DNA from: an uncultured Alteromonadaceae bacterium
GTDB taxonomy: Bacteria > Pseudomonadota > Gammaproteobacteria > Enterobacterales > Alteromonadaceae
DNA: 40,383 nt
Direction: 5' to 3'
NCBI GenBank assembly: GCA_947501935.1
Contig: CANMXU010000036.1
Span: forward strand, 1 to 40,383
Below are positions 1-7,521 of the stretch, piece by piece (position 1 is the first letter of the stretch; each line of letters starts with the position of its first letter). Under the pieces are notes generated by a model. The model saw nothing but the letters and a program-made list of their open reading frames with translations, did no database searches and was not told the DNA's origin. The position numbers were made by a program, and so were the translations under genes.

Positions 1-65
1 ATTCGAGAGCGACTATGTAAAATCAACGTTAATGTGAGTGCCCACACAAATTGCATGATAACTAA

Positions 66-77
66 TTGTTAAAGAAC
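66..77 (-). promoter_or_regulatory. rrn boxA antitermination element
   Basis: The minus strand reads GTTCTTTAACAA, matching the rrn boxA (TGCTCTTTAACA in E. coli) bound by NusB/S10. It is followed at 36-54 by GCAATTTGTGTGGGCACTC, nearly the E. coli 16S leader string (CAATCTGTGTGGGCACTC). Together these identify positions 1-125 as the 16S rRNA leader of a minus-strand rrn operon. Confidence 0.85.
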
Positions 78-96
78 GTTAGCTCGATGAACTAAC

Positions 97-125
97 CGAA
101 ACAAAATCTCATTCGTTTTGTTTCG
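97..125 (-). promoter_or_regulatory. boxB-like stem-loop in the rrn leader
   Basis: A perfect 10-bp inverted repeat, CGAAACAAAA (97-106) and TTTTGTTTCG (116-125), has a 9-nt loop. It lies between promoter P2 and boxA, where the boxB hairpin of the rrn antitermination leader is found. Confidence 0.65.
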
Positions 126-157
126 CTGCTACAGGCCCTGCCTGAAGCGAGATGCGC

Positions 158-185
158 ATTCTACGCGTCTCAGTTTTGATGTCAA
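158..185 (-). promoter_or_regulatory. rrn promoter P2 (proximal) of the leftward rRNA operon
   Basis: On the minus strand a perfect -35 TTGACA (180-185), a 16-bp spacer, and -10 TAGAAT (158-163) are followed by discriminator GCGCATC. The 170-bp distance between the two promoters and their identical -10/discriminator strings fit the tandem P1/P2 arrangement of gammaproteobacterial rrn operons. The 16S gene itself would lie to the left, outside this window. Confidence 0.85.
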
Positions 186-247
186 CATTTTATTTTAAGT
201 TTTTGAACTTTCGTTAGCGAAAATTCAAAGCCAAACTTTAAAACGTT

Positions 248-285
248 AAGTTAACTGTTTAGCTCTTATAAGGAGCAGTTAACTT
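248..285. repeat. Inverted repeat between the two rrn promoters
   Basis: Perfect 9-bp arms AAGTTAACT (248-256) and AGTTAACTT (277-285) enclose a partly self-complementary centre (GCTCT-TATAA-GGAGC). In the P1 transcript this would fold into a stem-loop. There is no strong U tract, so an ordinary terminator is unlikely; a leader structure or a protein site is possible. Confidence 0.5.
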
Positions 286-327
286 ATCAAAACAGCTCTT
301 TGGGTTGCCCCTTGGAACTGGATGCGC

Positions 328-355
328 ATTCTAGAGATTTACCGCTTGGCGTCAA
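328..355 (-). promoter_or_regulatory. rrn promoter P1 (distal) of a leftward rRNA operon
   Basis: On the minus strand a -35 box TTGACG (350-355) and a -10 box TAGAAT (328-333) are separated by 16 bp and followed by the GC-rich discriminator GCGCATC. The same -10 plus discriminator string recurs in the second promoter at 158-185. Short spacing with a GC discriminator is typical of stringently controlled, growth-rate-regulated rrn promoters. AT-rich DNA lies upstream, where an UP element or Fis sites would sit. Confidence 0.8.
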
Positions 356-550
356 CAGTTAATTTGCATTTAAGGTTTGTTTGCTTTTATTTTGAACTAT
401 CTGGGTAAAAAATGGCTTTTTCACTGCTAGTTATGACGCTATTTCTTATTAAACACGTATTTTAACTTCGATATTTCTTCTTACACAGACTAGGATATTA
501 ATAATTAACAGCTTATTTTTGGATAAATGCCTTAATATGCATAGTTAAGG

Positions 551-578
551 TTGCACATTGGTAAAAGGTGGGTAACAT
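551..578 (+). promoter_or_regulatory. Possible promoter of the RRM protein gene
   Basis: TTGCAC (551-556), a 16-bp spacer and TAACAT (573-578) precede the start codon at 628 by about 50 bp. The rest of 356-627 is AT-rich DNA in which I see no gene. Confidence 0.35.
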
Positions 579-627
579 AGAATTGCTTTTTTTGTGGTTT
601 TTAAAATAATAATCAGGTATCTAATAT

Positions 628-1077
628 ATGAAATCTCCTCAAGGGTTAACAGTAATCATCGCTCTAGTATTTGCAGCAATCGCCTATTTTGTCTCAGGTG
701 CGGTTGAACTTACACCAACTATCGCTGCAGTTTTAGTATTCGTTAGTGCTTTCATCGCACCATTAATTGGCTCTACAACTTCATCAACCGATGAAGTCGA
801 AGATTCAAGCGCAGCTGTAAAAACGCTTTATGTAGGTAATTTACCTTATAGAGCTAATGAAGCTGCGGTAAGAGAATTATTTTCTGAATACGGACAAGTT
901 CAGTCTGTTCGTTTGATGAAAGACAAACATACCGGCAAACGTCGTGGTTTTGGTTTTGTGGAAATATCAGAAAAAGACGCAGACCATGCAGTTGCTTCTT
1001 TAAATGATACAGAGTTTCAACAACGTACTTTAAAAGTACGTGAAGCTAAAGAAAGACCAGATAAAGAAGCTGAATAG
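628..1077 (+). CDS. Membrane-anchored RRM-domain RNA-binding protein
   Basis: A 149-residue protein. Two hydrophobic segments (about residues 6-23 and 30-48) are followed by an acidic linker and one RNA recognition motif (about 66-142). RNP2 is LYVGNL (67-72) and RNP1 is KRRGFGFV (104-111), with the aromatic residues that stack on RNA, so single-stranded RNA binding is well supported. The N-terminal hairpin should tether the domain to the inner membrane with the RRM on the cytoplasmic side. The gene is monocistronic: a candidate promoter lies upstream and a terminator follows at 1097-1122. Proteins with this plan are known to me as unnamed RNA-binding proteins in marine gammaproteobacteria; targets and role are unknown. 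Single-RRM bacterial proteins are often cold-induced in other taxa, which is only suggestive here. Confidence 0.85.
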   Translation: MKSPQGLTVIIALVFAAIAYFVSGAVELTPTIAAVLVFVSAFIAPLIGSTTSSTDEVEDSSAAVKTLYVGNLPYRANEAAVRELFSEYGQVQSVRLMKDKHTGKRRGFGFVEISEKDADHAVASLNDTEFQQRTLKVREAKERPDKEAE

Positions 1078-1096
1078 TTTTATTCAGACTTTTTAT

Positions 1097-1124
1097 AAAA
1101 CCCGCTTGCTATAGCGGGTTTTTT
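1097..1124 (+). terminator. Terminator of the RRM gene
   Basis: Perfect 10-bp stem AAAACCCGCT / AGCGGGTTTT (1097-1106 and 1113-1122) with a 6-nt loop and a T run. It begins 20 bp after the stop codon. Confidence 0.85.
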
Positions 1125-1269
1125 ATTGCCTATGATTTATGCTTAGATATAAACATAAAACGACAAAGCACATAAAATAGTACGGTTATACTAGACAAAA
1201 TAACATCTGCCGCTAAAATCAGCGCCATTCATTATTATCAACTTCATCCTTAACTCAAAAGGCTTTCAT

Positions 1270-2364
1270 ATGTTTAGTCATATTCATCCTGATAATTATC
1301 AGCAGCAACTGCAAGATAAAACCCAAGATATCTCTACCACCTTTGCTGAATTTGCCTTACCTAGTATTGATGTTTTTGAGTCTGAACCACTTAATTACCG
1401 CCAACGGGCTGAATTTAGAGTTTGGCACGAAGGTGATGATTTGTTCTATATTATGTTTGATAGTAAAACCAAACAAAAATTTAAAGTTACTGACTTCCCG
1501 GTTGCTAGTACTTTAATTAATGATTTTATGAAGGCTTTGCTTGAGCAAATTCGTGCTAATCAAGTACTACGTCAGCGTTTATTTCAGGTTGATTTTTTAG
1601 TCACTTTAAGCGGTGAGGCGCTTATTAGTCTTTTATATCACAAGCAGTTAGACGACGAGTGGACTGAGCAAGCCCAACAATTAAAAGCTAATTTATCTAT
1701 AATTGCTCCTGTTGATATTATTGGTCGAGCTAAAAAACAAAAAATAATTTTAGACAAAGATTATGTAAGTGAAGTATTAACCGTTGCTGGTAAGCAGTTT
1801 AATTATCAACAAGTTGAAAATAGTTTTACTCAGCCAAATGCTAAGGTAAATGAAAAAATGTTGCTGTGGGCACAGCAAGCAACGCAGGGTGCGAACGGCG
1901 ATTTAATTGAGCTTTATTGCGGCAATGGTAATTTCAGTATTGCCCTAGCACAAAATTTTGATCGTGTTTTAGGTACTGAGATATCTAAAACCTCAGTACG
2001 CTCTGCACAGGTTAATATTGCCGGTAACAACATTAGCAATATTGATATTGTTAGGATGTCGAGTGAAGAGTTTAGCCAAGCGATGAATGGTGAGCGTGAA
2101 TTTAGACGCTTAGAGGGCTTTGACTTAACACAATATAGCTATGATACCGTGTTAGTTGATCCGCCAAGAGCTGGGCTTGATCCAGACAGCACCGAACTGG
2201 TCTCGCGTTTTAAGAAAATTATTTACATTTCTTGTAACCCTGAAACGCTAAAAGACAACCTTACTGAATTGGTTAAAACCCATAACATTGAGAAGTTTGC
2301 ATTATTTGATCAATTTCCATATACCCACCATGTTGAAACGGGCGTGATTTTAACCAAGAAGTGA
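1270..2364 (+). CDS. trmA: tRNA (uracil-5-)-methyltransferase TrmA
   Basis: A 364-residue protein (E. coli TrmA 366) that matches it along its whole length. It makes 5-methyluridine at U54 of the tRNA T-loop using S-adenosylmethionine. Visible motifs are the SAM-binding LIELYCGNGNFS, the DPPRAGLD motif, the nucleophile C322 in YISCNPETL, and the general base E356 in HHVETG, at the same spacing as C324/E358 in E. coli. The short N-terminal domain without an iron-sulfur cluster separates it from RlmD/RlmC. It converges on fabR with 66 bp between the stops; the trmA-fabR neighbourhood is shared with E. coli. The start is ATG at 1270 with a weak AAGG upstream. Confidence 0.97.
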   Translation: MFSHIHPDNYQQQLQDKTQDISTTFAEFALPSIDVFESEPLNYRQRAEFRVWHEGDDLFYIMFDSKTKQKFKVTDFPVASTLINDFMKALLEQIRANQVLRQRLFQVDFLVTLSGEALISLLYHKQLDDEWTEQAQQLKANLSIIAPVDIIGRAKKQKIILDKDYVSEVLTVAGKQFNYQQVENSFTQPNAKVNEKMLLWAQQATQGANGDLIELYCGNGNFSIALAQNFDRVLGTEISKTSVRSAQVNIAGNNISNIDIVRMSSEEFSQAMNGEREFRRLEGFDLTQYSYDTVLVDPPRAGLDPDSTELVSRFKKIIYISCNPETLKDNLTELVKTHNIEKFALFDQFPYTHHVETGVILTKK

Positions 2365-2430
2365 AGCTATAAGCAGTTTTAGGCTGAATGTTACTTCTAC
2401 ATTTAGCCATTAAATTCTGTGCTGTATTTA

Positions 2431-3051
2431 TTACTTTTTAAATTCAAGCCTAGGACCAAGTACTTCTGCACCGCGGGCTATAAAGCGTAATTGATGAATA
2501 GTACGTTGTGACAGTTGCTCTCGCTCTTTTTGGTCAACATCTAAAGCATCAGATCCTGCACTAAAAACGATAGTTACTGCCGCATTAGCTTGTAAATAGG
2601 CAACATCAGCGTCAAGTTTATTAGCTTGTTGTAAATAATCGCAAAGCTCTAAAGTAAAATAGCGTATTTCTCTACTTACCGCCGCCCGAAAAGCCGCTGA
2701 CGTACCTGAGCGTTCTCGTAATAATAATCGAAAAATATTGCCGTTGTTTTCGATAAATTCCATAAAGGTTAATACCGAAATTTGAATAACTGAACCACCA
2801 TTTTCTATACGCTGCCTTGCTTGACGCATAAGTTGGCGTAAGGTTAGGCCTGCTTCGTCAACCAAGGTTAATCCTAACTCGTCCATATCAGAGAAATGTC
2901 GATAAAAAGACGTTGGCGCTAGGCCTGCTTCTTTGGCGACTTCCCGTAAGCTTAAACTTGAAAAGCTTCTGTCTGCACTTAATTGGCCGAGCGCTGCATC
3001 GATCAACTGTCGACGAGTTTTTTCTTTTTGTTGCGCACGAATACCGCTCAT
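2431..3051 (-). CDS. fabR: TetR-family repressor FabR of unsaturated fatty acid genes
   Basis: A 206-residue protein with an N-terminal TetR helix-turn-helix (about residues 10-55; SLREVAKEAG then APTSFYRHF) closely matching E. coli FabR, including RLLLRERSGTSAAFRAAV and the VTIVFSAG region of the ligand domain. FabR senses the ratio of unsaturated to saturated acyl thioesters and represses genes for unsaturated fatty acid supply. The gene is divergent from the desaturase gene, and a FabR-like palindrome lies on that gene's promoter, so the desaturase is the likely local target. An upstream GAGG lies about 11 bp from the ATG. Confidence 0.95.
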   Translation of the reverse strand: MSGIRAQQKEKTRRQLIDAALGQLSADRSFSSLSLREVAKEAGLAPTSFYRHFSDMDELGLTLVDEAGLTLRQLMRQARQRIENGGSVIQISVLTFMEFIENNGNIFRLLLRERSGTSAAFRAAVSREIRYFTLELCDYLQQANKLDADVAYLQANAAVTIVFSAGSDALDVDQKEREQLSQRTIHQLRFIARGAEVLGPRLEFKK

Positions 3052-3186
3052 GTTTATTCAAACCTCAAGTGACGAAATTATTGCCATGATACTAAATTGC
3101 ATGCAGATCACCAACAAGCACTATCTGATATCCATTAAACAACCAAAGTAACTTGCTACAAGAAGTGAATAATTTTCCTTCGGGTA

Positions 3187-3214
3187 TTGACTCATAAAGT
3201 GTTCCTTTTATAAT
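3187..3214 (+). promoter_or_regulatory. Strong sigma-70 promoter of the desaturase gene
   Basis: TTGACT (3187-3192), a 16-bp spacer and a perfect TATAAT (3209-3214). The predicted start site is near 3221, inside the palindromic operator at 3218-3229. Confidence 0.75.
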
Positions 3215-3217
3215 GGC

Positions 3218-3229
3218 GTACACGTGTAC
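3218..3229. promoter_or_regulatory. Candidate FabR operator
   Basis: A perfect 12-bp palindrome GTACACGTGTAC, preceded by GGC and followed by ACTG, resembles the GTACA-N2-TGTAC type core of FabR sites at enterobacterial fab promoters. It sits just after a consensus -10 box and covers the expected transcription start, an ideal place for repression. fabR itself lies 170 bp away and divergent. Assignment to FabR is an inference from motif and neighbourhood. Confidence 0.7.
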
Positions 3230-3298
3230 ACTGAAATGTATTTAGCCCAAAAATAATATGTTTTAGATAATAACAAAGCTTTGATGTTGGACGACTCA

Positions 3299-4423
3299 AT
3301 GAACAAACCTCGTATTCTTTGGCTAAACGTTAGTGTTTTTCTTGTCACTTTTTTAGTTGCCGTTTTCGCCGTACCTTATTACGCAATTAGCCACGGCTTT
3401 TCTAATGCGCTTATTTTTGCTGCGCTTGGCTGTTTTATTTATTGCGGTATGTCTATTACTTGCGGCTATCACCGTTTATGGTCACATAAAACTTACCAAG
3501 CCCATTGGAGTTTACGCATAATATTTGCCTTAGGTGGTGCTTTTGCTCTGCAAAATAGTGCCTTGCATTGGTCGTCAGATCATCGAATTCATCATAAGCA
3601 TGTTGATAACAATGATATTGACCCTTATTCAGCTAAACGCGGTTTTTGGTATTCACACATAGGTTGGATGCTTCGTGCTTATCACCAAGAACGCTATAGT
3701 GATTACAACAATGTTCGTGACTTGCAAAAAGATGCCATTGTTATGTGGCAGCATAAGCATTATTTATTACTGACCATTATCATGAATTTTGGCGTACCTG
3801 TTGTATTTGGCCTTATGTACGGTGACATAATTGGAAGCTTATTATTAGTAGGCTTTTTACGTTTATTCTTAAGTCATCACACCACCTTTTTTATCAATTC
3901 GTTAGCTCACATTTGGGGCAAGCAAACTTATACCGAAAGAAACACAGCACGTGACAATGGCATTCTAGCCTTTTTTACCTTTGGCGAGGGTTACCATAAT
4001 TTTCATCATATTTTTGAGAATGACTATCGCAACGGCATTCGTTGGTGGCAGTTCGATCCAACCAAATGGCTGATCAAAGGCTGTGAATACTTAAAGTTAA
4101 CTTCAAAGCTACGGGTAAGCCCAGAAGATAAAATTGAAAAAGCTAAGCTCGCGATGATCTTTAAACGTAGTCAAGAAAAGCTAACCGCTCGTCCTGACAC
4201 AGAAGTGATGTTAGAAAAATTACAAACTGAATATGATGCACTACTCATTAAAATGAATGCTTTTTACGCGGTAAAAAAACAACTGCTAGCAACTAAAAAG
4301 GCCAAATTAAAGGCTGATGTTGAAGGCTGTGAGCTTATGACGCAAGTACAAGAATTAAAGCTTCACCTTATAGAACAGCGACAAAGATGGCAGTTAGTTA
4401 TTGAAAAAGTTGCCGCTGTGTAG
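3299..4423 (+). CDS. Membrane fatty acid (acyl-CoA type) desaturase
   Basis: An integral membrane di-iron desaturase with the three histidine boxes: HRLWSH, HRIHHKH and, after the second pair of membrane segments, HNFHH. This is the delta-9 acyl-CoA desaturase family, which puts a cis double bond in existing acyl chains and so adjusts membrane fluidity. I place the start at ATG 3299 (MNKPRILWLN), where homologues usually begin; the frame is open from TTG 3281 and ATG 3284. The last 90 residues or so are hydrophilic, Lys/Glu/Leu-rich and probably coiled coil, an extension outside the catalytic domain. The promoter carries a FabR-like operator. There is no obvious terminator before sthA, 106 bp downstream. 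Confidence 0.9.
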   Translation: MNKPRILWLNVSVFLVTFLVAVFAVPYYAISHGFSNALIFAALGCFIYCGMSITCGYHRLWSHKTYQAHWSLRIIFALGGAFALQNSALHWSSDHRIHHKHVDNNDIDPYSAKRGFWYSHIGWMLRAYHQERYSDYNNVRDLQKDAIVMWQHKHYLLLTIIMNFGVPVVFGLMYGDIIGSLLLVGFLRLFLSHHTTFFINSLAHIWGKQTYTERNTARDNGILAFFTFGEGYHNFHHIFENDYRNGIRWWQFDPTKWLIKGCEYLKLTSKLRVSPEDKIEKAKLAMIFKRSQEKLTARPDTEVMLEKLQTEYDALLIKMNAFYAVKKQLLATKKAKLKADVEGCELMTQVQELKLHLIEQRQRWQLVIEKVAAV

Positions 4424-4529
4424 AAAAAACCCCAGTTAAAAGGTTACCTCTCTTATAAATCCTGTTAAAATTTCGCTACTTTTTGTAGCTCGCTCGCACA
4501 CAATAACAGACAGGATATAGGGGTAACTT

Positions 4530-5969
4530 TTGACAAAGTCAGCAAAACAGGTAAACAAACCCGCCGCTAAACAACCAGCATATGATTTCGACGCTATTAT
4601 TATTGGTACCGGCCCTGGTGGCGAAGGCACCGCAATGGAGCTGTCAAAAAAAGATAAAAAAGTCGCCATTATAGAACGCTATAAAGATGTAGGTGGTGGC
4701 TGTACTCATTGGGGTACTATTCCTTCTAAAGCTTTACGTCAAAGTGTTAGTCGTTTAATTGACTATAATTCCAACCCATTATTTCGTGGCCATGAAAAAG
4801 CTAAGCATTTAACTTTCCCTGAAATTTTACAACATGCCTCTGCCGTGATCAGAAAACAAGTACAACTACGTAGCGGCTTTTATGATCGCAACCGAGTTGA
4901 ACTTATTACCGGTGAAGCTTCTTTTGTTGATGCTCATACCCTTAAAATAGTAAAAGCTGACGGTTCAACCGAACAAATTAGCGCTAAGCAAATTGTAATA
5001 GCTACAGGTTCACATCCTTATCGACCTGATGATATTGATTTTAACCACTCGCGTGTTTATGACTCTGATACTATTTTGTCGCTTACTCATGATCCTCGTT
5101 CGATCATTATTTATGGTGCTGGTGTTATTGGCTCGGAATACGCTTCAATATTTAGAGGCCTAGGCGTTAAGGTTGATTTGATCAATACACGTGATCGCTT
5201 ATTGTCGTTCTTAGATGATGAAATGTCAGACTCACTCAGTTATCACCTTTGGAACAATGGCGTAATGATCCGCCACGGTGAAACTATTGAGCGTGTAGAA
5301 GCAAAAGACGATGCCGTAATTGTGCATTTAGAGTCAGGCAAGAAAATGCGCGCCGACTGTATGTTATTTGCCAATGGCCGAACAGGTAATACTGCTGATT
5401 TAAAACTGCAAAATGCTGGTTTAAAAGCCGATGGCCGTGGCCAACTAAAAGTAAACGACCAGTACCAAACTCAGGTTGAAAATATTTATGCCGTTGGTGA
5501 CGTTATTGGTTACCCAAGTTTAGCCAGTGCTGCATATGACCAAGGTCGTTTAGCCGCTTCGGCAATGATAGATCATCAAAGTACTGCCAAATTAATTGCT
5601 GATATTCCGACCGGTATTTATACCATCCCGGAAATTAGCTCGGTGGGTAAAACAGAGCAAGAGTTAACTGAAGCAAAAATCCCTTATGAAGTTGGTCGCT
5701 CTCAGTTTAAACATTTAGCCCGTGCTCAAATATCGAATAGCTTAGTGGGTTCATTAAAAATTCTTTTTCACCGTGAAACCAAAGAAATTTTAGGTATTCA
5801 TTGTTTTGGTGAGAATGCAGCAGAAATTATTCACATTGGCCAAGCCATTATGCAGCAAGAAAATGGCGGCAATACCATTGAATATTTTGTTAATACCACT
5901 TTTAACTACCCAACCATGGCAGAAGCTTTCCGAGTTGCCGCATTAAATGGTTTAAATAGATTGTTTTAA
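4530..5969 (+). CDS. sthA: Soluble pyridine nucleotide transhydrogenase SthA
   Basis: A 479-residue FAD flavoprotein (E. coli SthA 466) moving hydride between NADPH and NAD+ in the cytoplasm. The FAD-binding GTGPGGEG lies at about residues 26-33. GGGCTHWGTIPSK shows the single cysteine typical of SthA, in place of the redox Cys pair of related disulfide reductases. The NAD(P)-binding GAGVIGSEYASIF and the dimerisation domain ending FNYPTMAEAFRVAALNGLNRLF closely follow the E. coli protein. The start is a TTG with GGGG about 7 bp upstream; the next ATG falls inside the FAD fold, so TTG is needed. The extra N-terminal residues are Lys/Ala-rich. The phosphatase gene follows after 27 bp and may be co-transcribed. 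Confidence 0.96.
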   Translation: MTKSAKQVNKPAAKQPAYDFDAIIIGTGPGGEGTAMELSKKDKKVAIIERYKDVGGGCTHWGTIPSKALRQSVSRLIDYNSNPLFRGHEKAKHLTFPEILQHASAVIRKQVQLRSGFYDRNRVELITGEASFVDAHTLKIVKADGSTEQISAKQIVIATGSHPYRPDDIDFNHSRVYDSDTILSLTHDPRSIIIYGAGVIGSEYASIFRGLGVKVDLINTRDRLLSFLDDEMSDSLSYHLWNNGVMIRHGETIERVEAKDDAVIVHLESGKKMRADCMLFANGRTGNTADLKLQNAGLKADGRGQLKVNDQYQTQVENIYAVGDVIGYPSLASAAYDQGRLAASAMIDHQSTAKLIADIPTGIYTIPEISSVGKTEQELTEAKIPYEVGRSQFKHLARAQISNSLVGSLKILFHRETKEILGIHCFGENAAEIIHIGQAIMQQENGGNTIEYFVNTTFNYPTMAEAFRVAALNGLNRLF

Positions 5970-5996
5970 GTTGGTTTAGATAAACGAGGGGCAATA

Positions 5997-6554
5997 ATGA
6001 AGTTTTTAAAAGTATGTGCTTTTTCTTTTATTATTGCCTTGAGTGTTTTTGCTGAAAGTGCAACCGAGAGTTCAGTAAAGTATGTAGCCGAGAACAAGCC
6101 TGAAAATTTTACAATTTATTTAGTTCGTCATGCTGAAAAACAAAGCGCCAGCTCAGATAAAAAAGATCCATCACTTACTTCATGTGGCCAATATAGAGCA
6201 AAACAACTTGCAAGCCTATTAAGTGATATTCCACTTGCCGCCGTTTACAGTACGCCATATAAACGCACCTTAGAAACCTCAGCGCCAACAGCAAAATTAC
6301 AACAAATTCCAGTAAAGCATTATTCACCTAAAAGCTTGCAACAACTTGCTTTTCGTTTGAAACAACAGCAGCAAAATGTATTGGTGGTGGGCCATAGCAA
6401 TACCACCGTAAAATTAGCCGGGTTGTTGGGAAATGAAGTATTAGCACCATTAACCGAGTTAGATTATCAAAAGCTTTATCAAGTACAATTTATCGGTTCA
6501 GAAGTGGTGATTAATTTATTAACTCAGCCACTTGTGTGTCGTACGAAAGACTAA
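5997..6554 (+). CDS. Exported histidine phosphatase superfamily protein (SixA-like)
   Basis: A 185-residue protein. An N-terminal hydrophobic stretch (residues 1-19, ending SVFAES) is a likely signal peptide. The branch-1 histidine phosphatase core follows: the RHG-type motif LVRHAEKQ with the phospho-accepting His, SLTSCGQYRAKQLA, the YSTPYKRTLETS arginine region, and VVGHSN with the second catalytic His. The compact size resembles SixA-type phosphatases, but the signal peptide places it in the periplasm, so a phosphorelay role is unlikely. The substrate is unknown; small phosphomonoesters are possible. A GAGGGG Shine-Dalgarno precedes the ATG. Its stop codon overlaps the stop of the convergent DUF4136 gene. 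Confidence 0.85.
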   Translation: MKFLKVCAFSFIIALSVFAESATESSVKYVAENKPENFTIYLVRHAEKQSASSDKKDPSLTSCGQYRAKQLASLLSDIPLAAVYSTPYKRTLETSAPTAKLQQIPVKHYSPKSLQQLAFRLKQQQQNVLVVGHSNTTVKLAGLLGNEVLAPLTELDYQKLYQVQFIGSEVVINLLTQPLVCRTKD

Positions 6555-7108
6555 TGCGCGGGTAAATCGTTAAACATAATCGCAACAGCGGCATTAATTT
6601 TATCTTGCACTTGGCGGCTATTATCATCTTCATCAATATCTAAAGGATAACTGCTGCGCCAGATTGAGCGTTTATTGCTGGTGTCGATAAAATCAATAAT
6701 CAAGCTACCTAAAACAACCGTATTAGATTTATCTTTACGATTATTTTGATCAGGGTTTTGAGAAGTTAAACAGTAAAAACAATATTTCACCCCTTGGTTA
6801 TATTCAGCCAGCTCTCTTTTACTACGACTCACTAAATAATAACCAACAACAATATCGGCTTGCTCAACATTTTGATAATCGTAACCTTTGCTATCAAAGT
6901 TTTGCTCTATCACTAACTCAATGCCATTACGCATGCTATCACTTAAGTTTTGTAATTCAGCAAAGTCCGAGTTACGCTCATAAAGGCTATAACTTTTCAG
7001 CTCGGCAAAATTAAACTTTGCTTGAAAGCTAGTATTTGCCTCAGGGCTTGCACAAGCAGATAACAAAAAAATTAGGCTATACAACAACGCCAATTTACAT
7101 TTCATCAA
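6551..7108 (-). CDS. DUF4136 family lipoprotein
   Basis: A 185-residue protein with a lipoprotein signal peptide: hydrophobic segment 5-18 and lipobox LLSACAS. The mature part looks like DUF4136: an AKFNFAELKSYSLY start, a middle helix pair, then ADIVVGYYLVSRSK and a VLGSLIIDFIDTSNKRSIWRSSY strand region. DUF4136 proteins are envelope lipoproteins of unknown function. The two 3' ends (this gene and the phosphatase) overlap by 4 bp, so neither has its own intergenic terminator. ATG start; a second Met follows immediately. Confidence 0.8.
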   Translation of the reverse strand: MMKCKLALLYSLIFLLSACASPEANTSFQAKFNFAELKSYSLYERNSDFAELQNLSDSMRNGIELVIEQNFDSKGYDYQNVEQADIVVGYYLVSRSKRELAEYNQGVKYCFYCLTSQNPDQNNRKDKSNTVVLGSLIIDFIDTSNKRSIWRSSYPLDIDEDDNSRQVQDKINAAVAIMFNDLPAH

Positions 7109-7521
7109 AATACATCTTTATATAACTAATAATATCTCCAGAGTAACCGTATTTAATAAAATTACAATATAAGGGGGATTGATTTTTAATCTTAGTACCT
7201 TGTTACAGCTGAAAACGCCTTTAAAGCCATACTTTAAGGCTCGGCCCTAGCTTTTACTAAATCTATTTAACGCAATTAATACTTACCAAAAGTAGAGTTT
7301 TTTATCTTAGTTTAAGGCCCCTTTACCCCACCTTTTACAAAGCTGTTACATGATTAATATTGTTAAAGAACAAAAAATAAGCTAATCATAATGTTCACAT
7401 AATATAAATAATATAAGGAAAACAAAACTACCACCCGAACCTGAATTCGTCTTAGGAAAAGACTTATCTAACACTCGTTTATTTCAAACTTAAATTAAAC
7501 ATTAACAACACGGAGTCACCT
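7109..7521. other. 413-bp divergent intergenic region
   Basis: AT-rich DNA between two divergent genes, so it must hold both promoters. An imperfect inverted repeat is present near 7220-7245 (GCCTTTAAAG and ACTTTAAGGC arms). TAATATAAATAATATAAGG around 7400-7418 could contain a -10 element for the rightward gene, but I find no convincing -35. No small gene with a ribosome-binding site was seen. Confidence 0.4.

Noticed and set aside
4436..4669. Minus-strand frame of 77 codons overlapping the sthA start
   Set aside because: It overlaps the conserved N-terminus of sthA, has no ribosome-binding site and no recognisable motif.
7365..7375. GTTAAAGAAC string resembling a second rrn boxA
   Set aside because: No rrn promoter, leader string or rRNA gene is nearby; a short AT-rich match is expected by chance.
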